From assembly GCA_015680685.1 (NCBI GenBank), contig MNCI01035176.1, positions 250,759 through 314,758 on the forward strand: DNA of 64,000 bases, read 5' to 3'. Positions 1 through 10,581 of this stretch are shown piece by piece (within the stretch, counting starts at the first letter, position 1; every line of letters begins with the position of its first letter). The notes under the pieces were generated by a model. That model saw only the letters and a list, made by a program, of their open reading frames with translations. It did no database searches and was not told the origin of the DNA. A program made the translations under genes and the position numbers. The stretch is from Gnetum montanum (lineage: Eukaryota > Streptophyta > Gnetopsida > Gnetales > Gnetaceae).

Positions 1-935
1 CACAGCGTGACCTTGATTTTTCTATTTCTTGCCCTGCACGGATAGCATGTGACCATGAATTTTGTCTATTTTCTCCCCTGGCTGGGGCAACGTTACCATG
101 AATTTTCTTTGTTTTCTCCCCTGGGCAGGGCAGCGTTACCATGAATATTCTCTGTTTTTTCCCCTGGGTAGGCTAGCATGACCTTGATTTTTCTGTTTTG
201 GGCTAAGGCAATGTGACCAAAATTTTTCTGTTTTGGCCTAAGGCACCGTGACTGAAATTTTTCTATTTTTTTTTTGAGAGTGTGACTAAAATTTCCTAAT
301 TTTTTTTTTTTGGGCAATGTGACTGAAGTTTTCTAATTTTTCCCTGGGTAATGAGAATGAAATTTCCTAATTTTTCCCTCGGCAGTGTGACTGAAATTTC
401 CTAATTTTTTCCTAGGCAATGTGCCTAAATTTTCTAATTTTTCCCTGGGCAATGTGACTGAAATTTCTTAATTTTTCCCTGGGTAGTGTGATTGAAATTT
501 TCTAATTTTTCCTTAGGCAATGTGAATGAAATTTCCTAATTTTTCCCTAGGCAGTGTGACTAAAATTTCCTAATTTTTCCCTAGGCAATGTGACTGAAAT
601 TTTCTAATTTTTCCCTTGGCAGTGTGACTGAAATTTCCTAATTTTTCCCTAGGCAGTGTGACTGAAGTTTTCTAATTTTTCCCTGGGCAATGTGAATGAA
701 ATTTCCTAATTTTTCCCTAGGCAGTGTGACTGAAATTTCCTAATTTTTCCCTAAACAATGTGACTGAAATTTCTTAATTCTTCCCTGGGCAGTGTGACAG
801 AAATTTCCTAATTTTTCCCTAGGCAATGTGACTGAAATCTCCTAATTTTTCCCTCGGCAGTGGGATTTAAATTTCCTAATTTTTCCTTGGGTAGTGTGAC
901 TAAAATTGTCTAATTTTTCCCTGGGCAGTTTGACT
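1..935. repeat. Degenerate 34-bp tandem array
   Basis: About 20 head-to-tail units of 34-35 bp fill roughly 255-935, each built on a core like AATGTGACTGAAATTTCC followed by TAATTTTTCCC and a GG-rich end. The first 250 bp hold longer, more diverged units containing AGCGTGACC. That core also occurs in the leaders and LTR of the Tat-type elements further right, so the array may have grown out of such an element's U3. The array continues to the left edge of the window. Its reading frames are simple-repeat artefacts. Confidence 0.85.
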
Positions 936-1929
936 ACGGGTATTGGGATTATGTCCAAGGCAACGTGGGTTTGAATTTTGAATTTTCAATCCTAGGCTTT
1001 TCGTGAAGATGTTCAATGATTTCTACATTTTAAATTGTTTACATTATTTTTCTGGGATTTTAAACATGGACTTGCTCTGTAACTGATTTCAATGTACCTT
1101 AAGAAGCATAAGATTACACTTCGCCTCATGGTCCATTACATTTGTTTATGTGATTTTTTTTTTTGTTTTTATGTGATGTTGATCTGTTGCTAGTTCTTGG
1201 ATTTTTACTTACCCAATGTTTCGATTATGTGCAGGAGACCTAAATCTTCTCTCCTCATTATTGAGCTCGTTGGGGTATTTGCTTGGTTTGGCCCCCTTGT
1301 GCTAAACACACCTCCTTATGACATGCAAATTGGGCCCCATGTAATATGGTTTTGTCCCAACGCTAGTTTGTTCTTGTTGTTTATACTACAAAATTTCAAT
1401 GTTGTCATATGGTCTCATCTAAGTAAACAGATTCCTCATAATATTATTGAGACTGTTTTGCCCGGGGCTACACAGGACATGCTAGCCTTCATCACTAATA
1501 TCGATGAGGGACTGTTTAGAGTGGAGGGAGGCCCTAGTGGAGGAGGAGCAGCTGAAGAAGAGGATCTTGGGGATCAACCCCATTCATGAGCTTTGCATTA
1601 GTCAGGCTTAAACTGTTTGATGTTTTTTTTTTTGGAAGTTTGATGTAATGGCCCGAATTTATTTGTGGTATAAAATGGTTGCATTAATTCGTTGCTTTTG
1701 ATGTTCTATGTAAATATTTTTGTTATTTTTCATGTTTTTTATCATTTTTCCTTGTTTTCTTGAATATATGTGTGCAACTAAATGTAACATAAATTTCTAA
1801 AATGTAAAGCAAAACGTAAGGTAAATGTTTAAAAAATAAGGCAATGATCGTGCATGAACCTAAATTGTAACTTGTAACTTGTAAGCGAAAATTCAATGTA
1901 AACTAACAGGAGTTCATAAATCTGTAACT
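936..1929. other. Unassigned AT-rich stretch with one small ORF
   Basis: No LTR ends, tRNA or recognised protein motif are visible apart from the ORF at 1197-1589. The stretch sits where the 3' half of the minus-strand Tat element (reverse transcriptase to integrase) would lie if that element were complete, but I find none of those motifs on either strand. Confidence 0.4.
1197..1589 (+). CDS. Hypothetical ORF, 130 codons
   Basis: I do not recognise this product. The ORF opens with ATG, has two hydrophobic stretches (about residues 18-38 and 50-70) and ends in a Gly/Glu-rich tail (GGPSGGGAAEEEDLG) before TGA. It lies between a tandem repeat array and the decayed 3' side of a retrotransposon on the opposite strand. 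No promoter or neighbouring exon can be named. It could be a chance ORF, an exon fragment or part of a retroelement accessory region. The absence of in-frame stops is its only positive evidence in a region where true coding remnants are stop-rich. Confidence 0.2.
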   Translation: MDFYLPNVSIMCRRPKSSLLIIELVGVFAWFGPLVLNTPPYDMQIGPHVIWFCPNASLFLLFILQNFNVVIWSHLSKQIPHNIIETVLPGATQDMLAFITNIDEGLFRVEGGPSGGGAAEEEDLGDQPHS

Positions 1930-2191
1930 TGTTGGTTCTATTTTAAAGCCATTTTGGGCTTGGTACATTAGTTTAAAGTCTTGATAGACTGTTGCATCTG
2001 CTGTTAAAGAAAGGATTACCAATTTTATGCCATGGTGGGCCAAAGGTAGTAACATTTTCAAAAAGTTTTCAAACGGAACCAGCCATTTCTGACTGTGGCT
2101 AGTTTAATGTCATTGCGAACATTTCGTAGTTTAATGTCATTTTGGACATTTCATAGTTTAACGTCATTTCGAACATTTCGGCTCATTCATT
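1930..2191 (-). repeat. Post-protease spacer with TTTAAACTA-type motifs
   Basis: On the minus strand this spacer repeats the phrase GAAATG..., then a TTAAACTA word, at roughly 35-bp intervals (2,090-2,180 and near 1,970). The plus-strand Tat element has the same phrase right after its protease (47115-47380). Shared sequence and shared position make this the start of the protease-to-RT spacer of the minus-strand element. Confidence 0.6.
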
Positions 2192-3010
2192 CTAGTCATT
2201 GAGTTGCCTCTTGATCTTTTGTAGCTTAACGTGTGGGGTTGGGGATATGGGTATGATTTTATATTCACCTTCCCCTTCATCGGTGATGTCAAAGGGTAAT
2301 TCCGACCAAGAGACATCAGCAGGGATGGCTCCTATGTCTACGTCTTCTTGTGTTTCTTCAATGCTAGTTGTATTGTGAGTCAACGTTGGGTTCACGGTTT
2401 CTTGTTTAGGCTTAACAAACTCAATTTCTGACCCTTGACCTACCTCAAGGTATGAGGAAGTGATCGATGTTATTGTATCCCCATGTATGATGATCTCACC
2501 ACCCTCTTAAGGTAGGTGGATCTCCTGATGGATTGGTGAAGATACAGCTCTAAGTTGAGCTAGCCAAGGATGTCCTAGAATTAGATTAAACCTTGGCATT
2601 TCATCAACCACTATGAATTTAGCTGATGTAGGGAATTGGTCTCTGGCTATGAAATCTAAGGTAACCATGTCTTTCACTCCCACACAGAAACCACTGAAGG
2701 ATCTAAAGAAAGAGGTTGTCGTGGGCTGTATTTGTTCAGTAAGTCCTAATTTTTTGATGATGGAAAAAGGTATTACATTTGTTGCCGCACCATCATCAAC
2801 ATGCACCCTACGTATTTTGAAATGATCAACCTGTATTGTTATGAACATAGGGGTCATGGTAATTTCCCCTGTTTTCTCATCTAGCTTAATTTCCCTAACG
2901 TGGAACTCTAGGTATGTGGTCTTCGATTCCTGAAGTTGTGGTGACAATATTGCATACATGGATGGTTCATCTGTAGGAAGATCCTCACTAACAGGAATTG
3001 AAATCAGCAT
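2192..3010 (-). pseudogene. Tat-type Ty3/gypsy aspartic protease region, decayed
   Basis: This is the retropepsin part of the minus-strand Tat-type element, which in a live element would process the Gag-Pol precursor. The active-site loop reads VHVDDGAATNVIP, so the catalytic Asp sits in a D-D-G-A setting instead of the usual DTG/DSG. About 65 residues later comes FNLILGHPWLAQL, the conserved hydrophobic-Gly flap-end segment. The reading frame is continuous with the linker upstream (to 4048) and with the acidic tail at 2192-2395; interruptions are stops, not frameshifts. The plus-strand copy lies at 45880-47114. No reverse transcriptase follows. Family assignment is by motif and by the paired copy. 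Confidence 0.75.
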
Positions 3011-3178
3011 CTATACGAGAGCCTCTCGATGTACTGGTGAAGTCATTACTAGGTCATACAAACTTAAAGGAGTATTCTTTTGTTTTAAGGCTTGTGTGAC
3101 CTGGGTCAATGCACTTGCTAGATCTTTACTATTTGGGACATTCTTATCTATAGAGATTTGATCCATTTGACCCAGCAT

Positions 3179-4048
3179 TCATATTTCTCGTGGAGGGGTT
3201 TTTACATTAGTAGCTAAGGATGCTGGGTTTGGGATATGACTCGCAACATCATCTTTGTTTTGGTGACTTGTACTAGGCTCATTAATGGATGGACTCATGG
3301 GAACAGTGTTTAGTGGTGTAGGATTTGGCAATCCTAATTCGTGTCCACGATTTTCTCTCTCCGTGCACTCTCTTTTTTCTCTTTCCAAGTGCTCTCTTAT
3401 TAGCCTATCGGCAAGACGTTCTTGCAAAGGTCGTCGAGAAGTGGAGGTAGGTTGTGCGCTAAGGTGTTTTGGCACCTGGGTCACAAAGGGAATGGGTCAG
3501 TTTTCAGATGGTATGTTTGTGATGGCAACTGAAGGAGATATGCAGATGACGAATGGTCTTTGTGGCATGGGAGATGTGCAAATGATGAAAGGGGTTTGAG
3601 GAGATGTTGGGGTAGGTGTGTTTTCTGAAGGCCTCTAAATCACAAAAGGTCTTTGCGAAACGTCTTGTCTATTTTCCACATGGATAGTATTAATCACATA
3701 TGGTGCATCATTGGTATTGAGAGGATCCTTGTAGACCCCCATGGATTAGTTTTGAGGTCTTACTGGGTTCGCCTCGTCGAATACTACTTCACCCCTATCA
3801 ATCATGCATTGTATGTCTTCTTTCAACATAAAGCAGTAATCAGTTTCATGGCCGCATCATTGGTGATATTCACAAAACCTATCCAACCTAAAGCCTTTCA
3901 GAATGGGAGGTTTGTTGGTTATTGCTAAGGCTGGATTTTTGGCCAATTCGCAAAATCGATCGTGTCTTTGAGAAGCCGCGGGGGACATTTGTTTGTGTTG
4001 AATTACCCCAGCCTTTAGAAGTTGATCAAGCAATTGTGAAGGCTTCAT
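3179..4048 (-). pseudogene. Tat-type gag C-terminal part: zinc knuckle and Pro-rich linker
   Basis: This frame continues directly into the protease. Near its start (about 3833-3877) is a nucleocapsid-like knuckle, FCEYHQ, a stop, then CGHETDYC: Cys-X2-His-X4-His-X4-Cys spacing, that is CHHC instead of classic CCHC. Then follows a proline-rich linker that repeats an RPFVI/TPFII-like phrase, and a charged stretch rich in Arg and Glu (about 3300-3430, RLIREHLEREKRE), probably helical. Such linkers join gag and protease in Tat elements. Several in-frame stops make it non-functional. The plus-strand equivalent is 44861-45842. Confidence 0.65.
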
Positions 4049-4151
4049 GGGTAATGGTGTGTATTGAGTGGGGTCTTTTCTTTCGAAGGTACGGGCATGA
4101 CCTGTATTGTTGTTTCTATTTGAAGATTTTTCGGGTGTAGGAGTGGGTGTG

Positions 4152-5922
4152 GTTCTTTCATAGCTGTTTGGGATAGCAAGTTATTTTCCCTTTTTTTCCT
4201 AGATGACTAGGTCGGGTTGTTTCGGCCACTTCTGCTACTGTTGTTTTGGATTTATCTTTCCTTGTGTGTTGGCTCCTAAAGGTTGAGTAGGCTGGGTCAT
4301 TACTTGTTTGTGCAGCCTCTTCTATGTCTTTAATTTGTACAAATTCCTGACTCAAAGTACGAGGTTTCAGATAGTAAAGCTTTGATTTAATGAAGTCATT
4401 TGTCGTTGCCTTAAGGATTGTAAGTAGATACATTTCAGGAATAGGCTCATGAAGTTCATTCAGGGCTGCACTCCATCTTTGGATAAATTTCTGTGCTGGC
4501 TCTAAAGGCACTTGTTTAATTTTAATCAAGCTATCTAACGTGGCTTCAGGTTTTAGATTGTATTTGAAATGGATGATAAACTGGTGTAACAAATCTTCCA
4601 AAGAAGATATAGAGCTATGGAGTAAGGCTCGGTACTAGTCTAAGGCTCTTCCTGTTAAGGACATAGCAAACACACGCAAAATTACATGGGGCCATGCCTA
4701 AAGCAAAAGACTTTCAGTTCGGAATGTCACTAGGTCGGTATTAGGGTCTCCCTCTCCATTGTACTTGGTCAACTGAGGTAACGAGACTCCCTTTGACAAG
4801 GTTAAAGGATGGAACTGAGGGATCAATCGGGTTATCTTGATAGAAGTCTAGTACTTTGACTTCCTCATTGTTCAAAGTTTTAAGGTGTTTTAATTCCTCT
4901 GCCAAAGAGTGCATCATTTTTTGTGTGTCTGCCCATTCTTGGGCGGTAGGCAAACCACTGAATTGAGCAAATTGTGGATGATAATGATTTAATTGTTGCA
5001 TTGCTTGTGGGAAGAGAGATTGTTGGGCTAACATTTGTTGTGGTGGGATGGTATTCGGAACTAAGACTACCAATGGAGCCCATTGCCTAGCCACAGGTTG
5101 TGAAGTAATACCCTAAACATGTTGGGTTGGAGTAATCAATGGTGCTCCATGGATTTGCACCTAAGGTATGTAATGGAAGGATGTGGAAGCTAGTATGACC
5201 GATGGCATTCCAATTACTTGAGGTCGAAAGATTGACTTTACGTTGGTTTGGGGGGGAAGTTGTTGGGACTATGCTTGTGGAGGAATGATGGAAGTAGATG
5301 CATTAGAATGAAAATTATTGGGTATGAAGAAGATAGGAATGGAAGTAGGTACCTCTTGTCAGGAAACTAGTGCTCGAGTATTTGCAGATGAAGGAGGAAG
5401 CACAGTTTCTTCCAGGAAAGGGTGGAACAATGGGTTTGTATAGGCATGGGAACTGACAGTATGGTAGGAATCTCCATGTTTAGATTGGGCTGCAAAATCA
5501 CCTTCCTCATCTTGAGGCTCTATTGGCAGTAGCTGTAAGGCTTGACTTCTAGCCATAAGAAGTTGGGATATGAGTTTATGATGGTTTTCAGATAGTGGGA
5601 TTATGTCAAATGCTGAAGGGATGAACGCACGTCCTCCTTTGTGGATAAATTCATATTCTTGCTTTACTTCCCTTTCTATATGGTTGATAGGTAAGTTGGC
5701 TTGGATTTTGACACAGATGAAGTTATACTGTTCGGGTGTAAGAGTCGCATAAGTAGGGCCTTTGCCTTGTAGTCTAAGCGACTGGCGTGTAGGGCCTTGA
5801 GGATTTATGTGTTTGCTAATGGTTATGGATTCTATAGCAGTCACTGAATTCGAAGTTTCGACCCCAAAGTTAGTGATTGGTAGTGTTACTGGGTTGATTT
5901 GGAAGGATTCCATGACAAACAT
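4152..5922 (-). pseudogene. Tat-type Ty3/gypsy gag, decayed copy 1
   Basis: This is the structural Gag reading frame. Translation from 5922 gives MFVMESFQ, and a second nearby copy starts at the second Met (MESFQ). Segments in order: an N-terminal region with RQSLRLQGKGP, YNFICVKIQANL and AQSKHGDSYHT (5359-5922); a Gln/Pro-rich stretch; a helix ending VKVLDFYQDNPIDPSVP (4741-5094); and the capsid-like core (4158-4601) with the retrotransposon-gag phrases EDLLHQF, FKYNLKPEA, QKFIQRWSAALNELHEP and YLLTILKATTNDF. The first two parts share a frame broken only by stops; frameshifts fall near 4790 and 4160. The same protein occurs at 7441-9072 and, on the plus strand, at 42904-44860. Confidence 0.8.
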
Positions 5923-6152
5923 GAGCAGACTAGGCTAGATGAATGGAGTTGGATTGCAAGCAGTTTCACCGTGACCGGTGTGACACAAACACAACGTGAC
6001 CAAACCGATCAAACCACAGCATGACAGAGAGCAAGCTTAGCGTGACCAACAGGGACAAGCTCAGCATGACCAATAGGGACAAGAGACTCATAGGATAAGA
6101 TGAAAAAGTTTTGACATGTAGCGTGATCGATGTTTTAACAATGACAAACATA
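5923..6152 (-). repeat. Leader of minus-strand Tat element 1
   Basis: This stretch lies between the primer binding site and the gag start. It holds several diverged copies of a 23-bp unit containing CAGCGTGACCAA or CAGCATGACCAA. The corresponding leader of copy 2 (9073-9420) has more, better preserved units. No coding is seen. Confidence 0.6.
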
Positions 6153-6170
6153 GCCCTCCTTCTAGTTCCA
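6153..6170 (-). other. Primer binding site, Tat element 1
   Basis: The minus strand reads TGGAACTAGAAGGAGGGC, starting with the TGG that pairs with a tRNA CCA end and lying about 5 bp inside the LTR end. Three other elements here have the same site with one to three changes (9421-9438, 42224-42241, 61977-61994). I cannot name the tRNA. Confidence 0.7.
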
Positions 6171-6175
6171 AAAAC

Positions 6176-7170
6176 TATACTGACCTAAATCGTCATTGTA
6201 AGGCTGGAAGGGAAACAGACACCAAGAGATCATCAAGTAGGCATAGCTAACCCTTCCATTACCCGAGGACAAGATGGAAAAGTAAACAAAGGCAGAGTGC
6301 CTTGGATGGTCTGCATGTAAATCAACCAAGGACTTCCCCAAGCATAAGCTACGGCTAGTGCTAGAGTTATCGTAAACAATGTCTTAAAACGTGTAAATGC
6401 ACATAAAATGTAAACATGAGCCATGAGACATAAGATGTAAGTGTAAACGTAAGGCGTAAACAAGACATAAACTGGACTGAATGTGTAAACTGAACCTAAA
6501 CTAAATGTAAGAAAAAATGTAAACAGAATGTAAAAACAGAACATGAAACAGAAAATCAAAATAATGTTTGGTTGACAAAACAGGAATAATATATTGCTTA
6601 GAAAAGATGTGCATCGGTCAAAGCGTAGCTATGTGTAGATGGAAGGTCGAACGCCTAGCCCCAGGGTGATGTAATGTGATGATGTGATGATGCGATGATG
6701 TGATGTGATGAATGTGAGAAATGCTTAGATGCCAATAGTCAGGTGTGCCGAGCGCCCAAGGATTGCAAGTTCTATACTTTCTCCGAATTGCCAATGTCTC
6801 TAATTGCCCACCTCGATTTATGTGAATTGATAGGGTATTTATAGGGCTGGTCCAGGCTCCGGCATAGAATTCAAGAATGGAATTAATGGCTGGGAGATGA
6901 GAGGAAAGCAGATCTATTAACATGTACCCAATGGATAGTTGTGCTCGGGTTGGATGCGTGCTGGCGAGAGTTGGATGTGTGTCGGACAGTTGTGCACGAG
7001 TTGGATGTGCATTGGCAAGCTACATTCTTGACCAGGTACAGCTTTTTACAATTTATGAGTTATTCAAGCACATGAAAGTACATTTAATTTAGACCGTGAG
7101 GGCCTGACTATCCCACAAATAAAGATTTATAATGAAATGTACAAGGGAAATTCGACCTGTCTTTCTTGAA
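6176..7170 (-). mobile_element. Truncated 5' LTR of Tat element 1
   Basis: Reading right to left, this is the R/U5 side of an LTR closely matching 9444-10350. It contains a TATA-like box (CCCTATAAATACCC on the minus strand, near 6833-6845), repeated GTTTAC words, and an end at CAGTATA just before the PBS. Homology to the other LTR stops near 7170, so the U3 side is missing. What follows is a simple tandem repeat and then an unrelated junction into gag copy 2. Confidence 0.75.
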
Positions 7171-7440
7171 ACTTCTTTGTCCCTAAGTTTTTCTGGAATT
7201 TTCTGGGAGTTGCTGATGCTTAAAATTTTCTACCATTTTTTGGAATTTTCTAGGAGTTGCTGATGCTAAGAATTTTCTGCAATTTTCTGATGCTGAGAAT
7301 TTTCTACAATTTTCTGATGCTAAGAATTTTCTGGAATTTTCTAAAATTTTCTAGAATTTTCTGGAAGTTGCTAATGCTGAGAATTTTCTACCATTTTCTG
7401 GAATTTTCTAGAAGTTGCTGATGCTGAGAATTTTTTGTCA
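7171..7440. repeat. Tandem repeat of TTTTCTGGAATTTTCT / GTTGCTGATGCTGAG
   Basis: Two short phrases, TTTTCTGGAATTTTCT and AGTTGCTGATGCTGAGAA, alternate irregularly over about 270 bp. The array lies exactly at the junction between the truncated LTR on its left and a truncated gag on its right, and may be the site of the rearrangement joining them. Confidence 0.8.
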
Positions 7441-9072
7441 TTTTCTCTTGTGAGTATGTTATTTTTTGTAGGCCACATAAGCTGGGTCATTGCTTGATTG
7501 TGCTGCCTCTTCTCTATCTTTAATTTGTACAAATGCCTTACTCAAAGTATGGGGTTTTAGATAATAAAGCTTCGATTTAATGAAGTCATTTATGGCTGCC
7601 TTAAGGATGGTAAGTAGATATGTTTCAAGTATAGGTTCATGAAGTTCAATTAGGGTGATGCTCCATCTTTGGATAAATTTCTGTGTTGGCTCTAAAGATG
7701 CTTGTTTAATTTGAATCAAGCTATCTAACGTGGCTTCAGGTTATAGATTTTATTTAAAACGGGTGACAAACTAGTGCAACAAATCCTCCAGAGAAGATAT
7801 AGAGCTACGGGGTAAGGCTCCGTACCAATCTAAGGCTCTTCCTATTAAGGACATAGCAAACACACGCAAAATTACATGGGGCCATGCTTGAAGCAAAAGA
7901 CTTTTGGTTTGAAATGTCACTAGGTGGGCATTTGGGTCTCCCTCTCCATTGTACTTGGTCAGCTATGGTAAAGAGACTCCCTTTGGCAAGGTTAAGGGTG
8001 GAACTGAGGGGTCAATTGGGTCATCTTGATAGAAATCTAGTACTTTGACTTCCTCATTGTTCAAAGTTTTAAGGCGTTTTAATTCCTCTGCCAAAGAGTG
8101 CATCATTTTTTGTGTGTCTGCCCATTCTTGGGCGGTAGGCAAACTAGTGGATTGAGCAGATTGTGGATGATAATGATTTAATTGTTGCATTGTTTGTGCA
8201 AAGAGAGGTTGTTGGGCTAACGTTTTTTGTGGTGGGATGGTATTCTGAACTGAGACTACCGGTGGAACCCACTGCCTAGCCACAAGTTATGAGGTAACAC
8301 CCTGGACGTGTTGGGTTGGAGTAATCAATGGTGCTCCGTGGATCTGCACCTAAGGTATGTAATGGGTGGATGCGGAAGCTAGTATGACCAATGGCATTCC
8401 AATTACATGAGGTTGAAAGATTGACCCTATGTTGGTTTGGGGAGGGAGTTGTTGGGACTGTACTTGTGGAGGAATGATGGAAGTGGACGCATCAGAGTGA
8501 ATATTATTGAGTACGAAGAAGATAGGAATGGAAGTAGGTACCTCTTGTTGAGAAAGTGGTGCTCGAGTGTTTGCAGATAAAGGAGGAAGCATAGTTTCTT
8601 CTAGGAATGGGTGGAATAATGGGTTCGTGTAGGCATGGGGACTAATAGTATGGTAGGAATCTCCATGTTTAGATTGAGTTGCAAAGTCCTCTTCCTCATC
8701 TTGAGGCTTTTGAGGCTCTATTGGTGGTAGCTGTAAGGCTTGACTTCTAGCCATAAGAAGCTAGGATATGAGTTTATGATGGTTTTCAGAAAGCAGGATT
8801 ATGTCAAATGCTGAAGGGATATACACAAGTTCTCCTTTGTGGATAAATTCATATTCTTGCTTTTCTTCCCTCTTTATACGATCGATAGGTAGGTTGGCTT
8901 GGATTTTGACACAGATGAAGTTATACTATTCAGGTGTAAGGGTCGCATGAGTAGGGCCTGTAGGGCCTTGAGGATTTATGTGTTCAATAATGGTTATGGA
9001 TTTTGTAGCAGTCACAGGGTTCAAAGTTTTAGTGATTGGTAGTGTTACTAGGTTGATTTGGAAGGATTCCAT
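7441..9072 (-). pseudogene. Tat-type gag, decayed and truncated copy 2
   Basis: This is a second gag on the same strand, co-linear with 4152-5922. From the Met at 9072 (MESFQ-type start) it carries the N-terminal block, the AQSKHGDSYHT-like segment (8350-8754), the helix ending EEVKVLDFYQDDPIDPSVP with PLTLPKGVSLP (7963-8283), and part of the capsid core (7459-7719: QASLEPTQKFIQRWS, LLTILKAAINDFIKSKLYYL). It stops abruptly near 7441 where tandem repeats begin, so the zinc knuckle, protease and pol are absent. Its own PBS and LTR lie just right. It is stop-rich and non-functional. Confidence 0.8.
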
Positions 9073-9420
9073 GACAAACGTAAGCAGATTGGGCTAGATG
9101 AATGGATTTGGATTGCAGGTAGTTGCACCATGACCGGTGTGACACAAACACAGCGTGACAAAACTGATCAAACCACAACGTGACCAATAGGATAGCATGA
9201 CCAATAGGATAAGCTCAGCATGACCAATAGGAAAAGCCCAGTAGAAGGCTTAACAGGACAAGCTCAGCGTGACCAACAAGACAAGCTCAGCGTGACCAAC
9301 AGGACAAGCTCAGCATGACCAACAAGACAAGCTCAGCATGACCAACAAGTACAGGGACAGGAATAAGATGAAAATTTTTTGACAAGTAGCATGATGGACA
9401 TTTTAACAAAGGCAAATATG
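9073..9420 (-). repeat. Leader with 23-bp repeats, Tat element 2
   Basis: About five to six units of GACAAGCTCAGCGTGACCAA plus three bases (23 bp; some with CAGCATGACC) run from roughly 9203 to 9355, between PBS and gag start. On the coding strand the core reads GGTCACGCTGAG. The equivalent region of element 1 has two or three units, so the array has expanded or contracted between copies. Confidence 0.75.
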
Positions 9421-9438
9421 GCCCTCCTTCTGGTGCCA
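9421..9438 (-). other. Primer binding site, Tat element 2
   Basis: The minus strand reads TGGCACCAGAAGGAGGGC, separated from the LTR end (CAGTACA) by 5 bp. See 6153-6170 for the related site. Confidence 0.75.
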
Positions 9439-9443
9439 AAAAC

Positions 9444-10581
9444 TGTACTGACCTAAATTGTTGGTGTAAGGCTAGAAAGGAAACAGACACCGAGAGATCA
9501 TTGGGTAGACACAGTTGACCCTACCTTCGCCCGAGGGCAAGCTGGAAAAGTAAATGAAGGTAGAGTTCCTTGGATGGTTTGCATGCAAATCAACCAAGGA
9601 CTTCCCCGAGCGTAAGCTACGACTAGCGCTGGGGTTATCATAAACGGTGTAAACGGGATGTAAACGGAATGCAAACAGTGACACGAAATGTAAACAGAGT
9701 GTACTGAATTATAAATAAAGCATAAACAGAGCTAAACAAAGCATAAATAGAGCTAAACAATGCGTAAACAGAGCTAAACAATGTAAATGGAAGGTAATAA
9801 TGAAACTTTATTGTATTGTTTAAACAAGAATGTGCACCGGTCAAAGCGTAGCTACGCATATGGATGGCAGGTCAAGCACTAAGCCTCGAGATGGTGTCTG
9901 AAGTGTTTGAATGCTAGGAGTCAAGTGTGTCTAAGCGTCCTAGGCTGCTAGTCGATACTTCCCAAGCTGCCAACATTCAAAATTGCCGACCCCGTTTATG
10001 TGAATTAATAGGGTATTTATAGGGCTAGGCTAGACCTGGGCACGAAATTCGTGGATGGAATCAACAACCAAGAGATGAGAGGAAAAAGGATCGTGTGACA
10101 AGTGTTCAATGGACAGTTGTGCTCGGGTTGGATGCGTGCTGGTAAGAGTTGGATGTGTGTCGGACAGTTGTGCACGAGTTGGATGTGTGTTGGCAAGCTA
10201 TGTTCTTGACTAGGTACATTGCATTTTAAAATTCATGGGTTATTCAATCCCATGAAAGTACATTTAATTTAGATCATGGGGGCCTGACATGCCCACAAAT
10301 GGGGGTTTACAATGAAATGTACAACAAGAGAAATTCGACCCCAGCTTGCTTGACCATGGATCGAGTGTTGTAGGATGTCGAGATGTCGATTTGACGCTGT
10401 TCGAGGTAACTCTGATTGACCAGGGCTTCCAATGTGAGTTTTCTGGGATTTAGTGTGTGTTTGAAGTGTTTTCATGCAAGCATGACTGGTGGTCATGCTA
10501 CAGTCACGCTGGGCAGTCATGCTAGGCGTGACCCTAGCGTGACCTAAGTATGGGGTGGGAAAAAATGCAATTTTTGACACC
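9444..10581 (-). mobile_element. 5' LTR of Tat element 2 (outer edge uncertain)
   Basis: On the minus strand the LTR ends in CAGTACA next to the PBS and has a TATA-like CCCTATAAATACCC box (near 10013-10022). Repeated GTAAAC/GTTTAC units (9640-9790) lie in R/U5, and AGCGTGACC words in U3. I place the outer edge at TGTCAAAAATTGC (10581), but the sequence there is a near-palindrome that can also be read as the start of a plus-strand LTR. A further terminus-like GGTGTTTCA occurs at about 11798, so the U3 could extend further. Confidence 0.6.

Noticed and set aside
200-935. Possible CRISPR-like array
   Set aside because: Units are directly adjacent and diverge along their whole length; there are no constant repeats with unique spacers, and the context is plant retroelements.
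6233-6559. Hydrophobic 108-codon ORF on the minus strand
   Set aside because: It lies in LTR R/U5 sequence with GTTTAC repeats; the homologous LTR at 9500-9860 does not preserve it.
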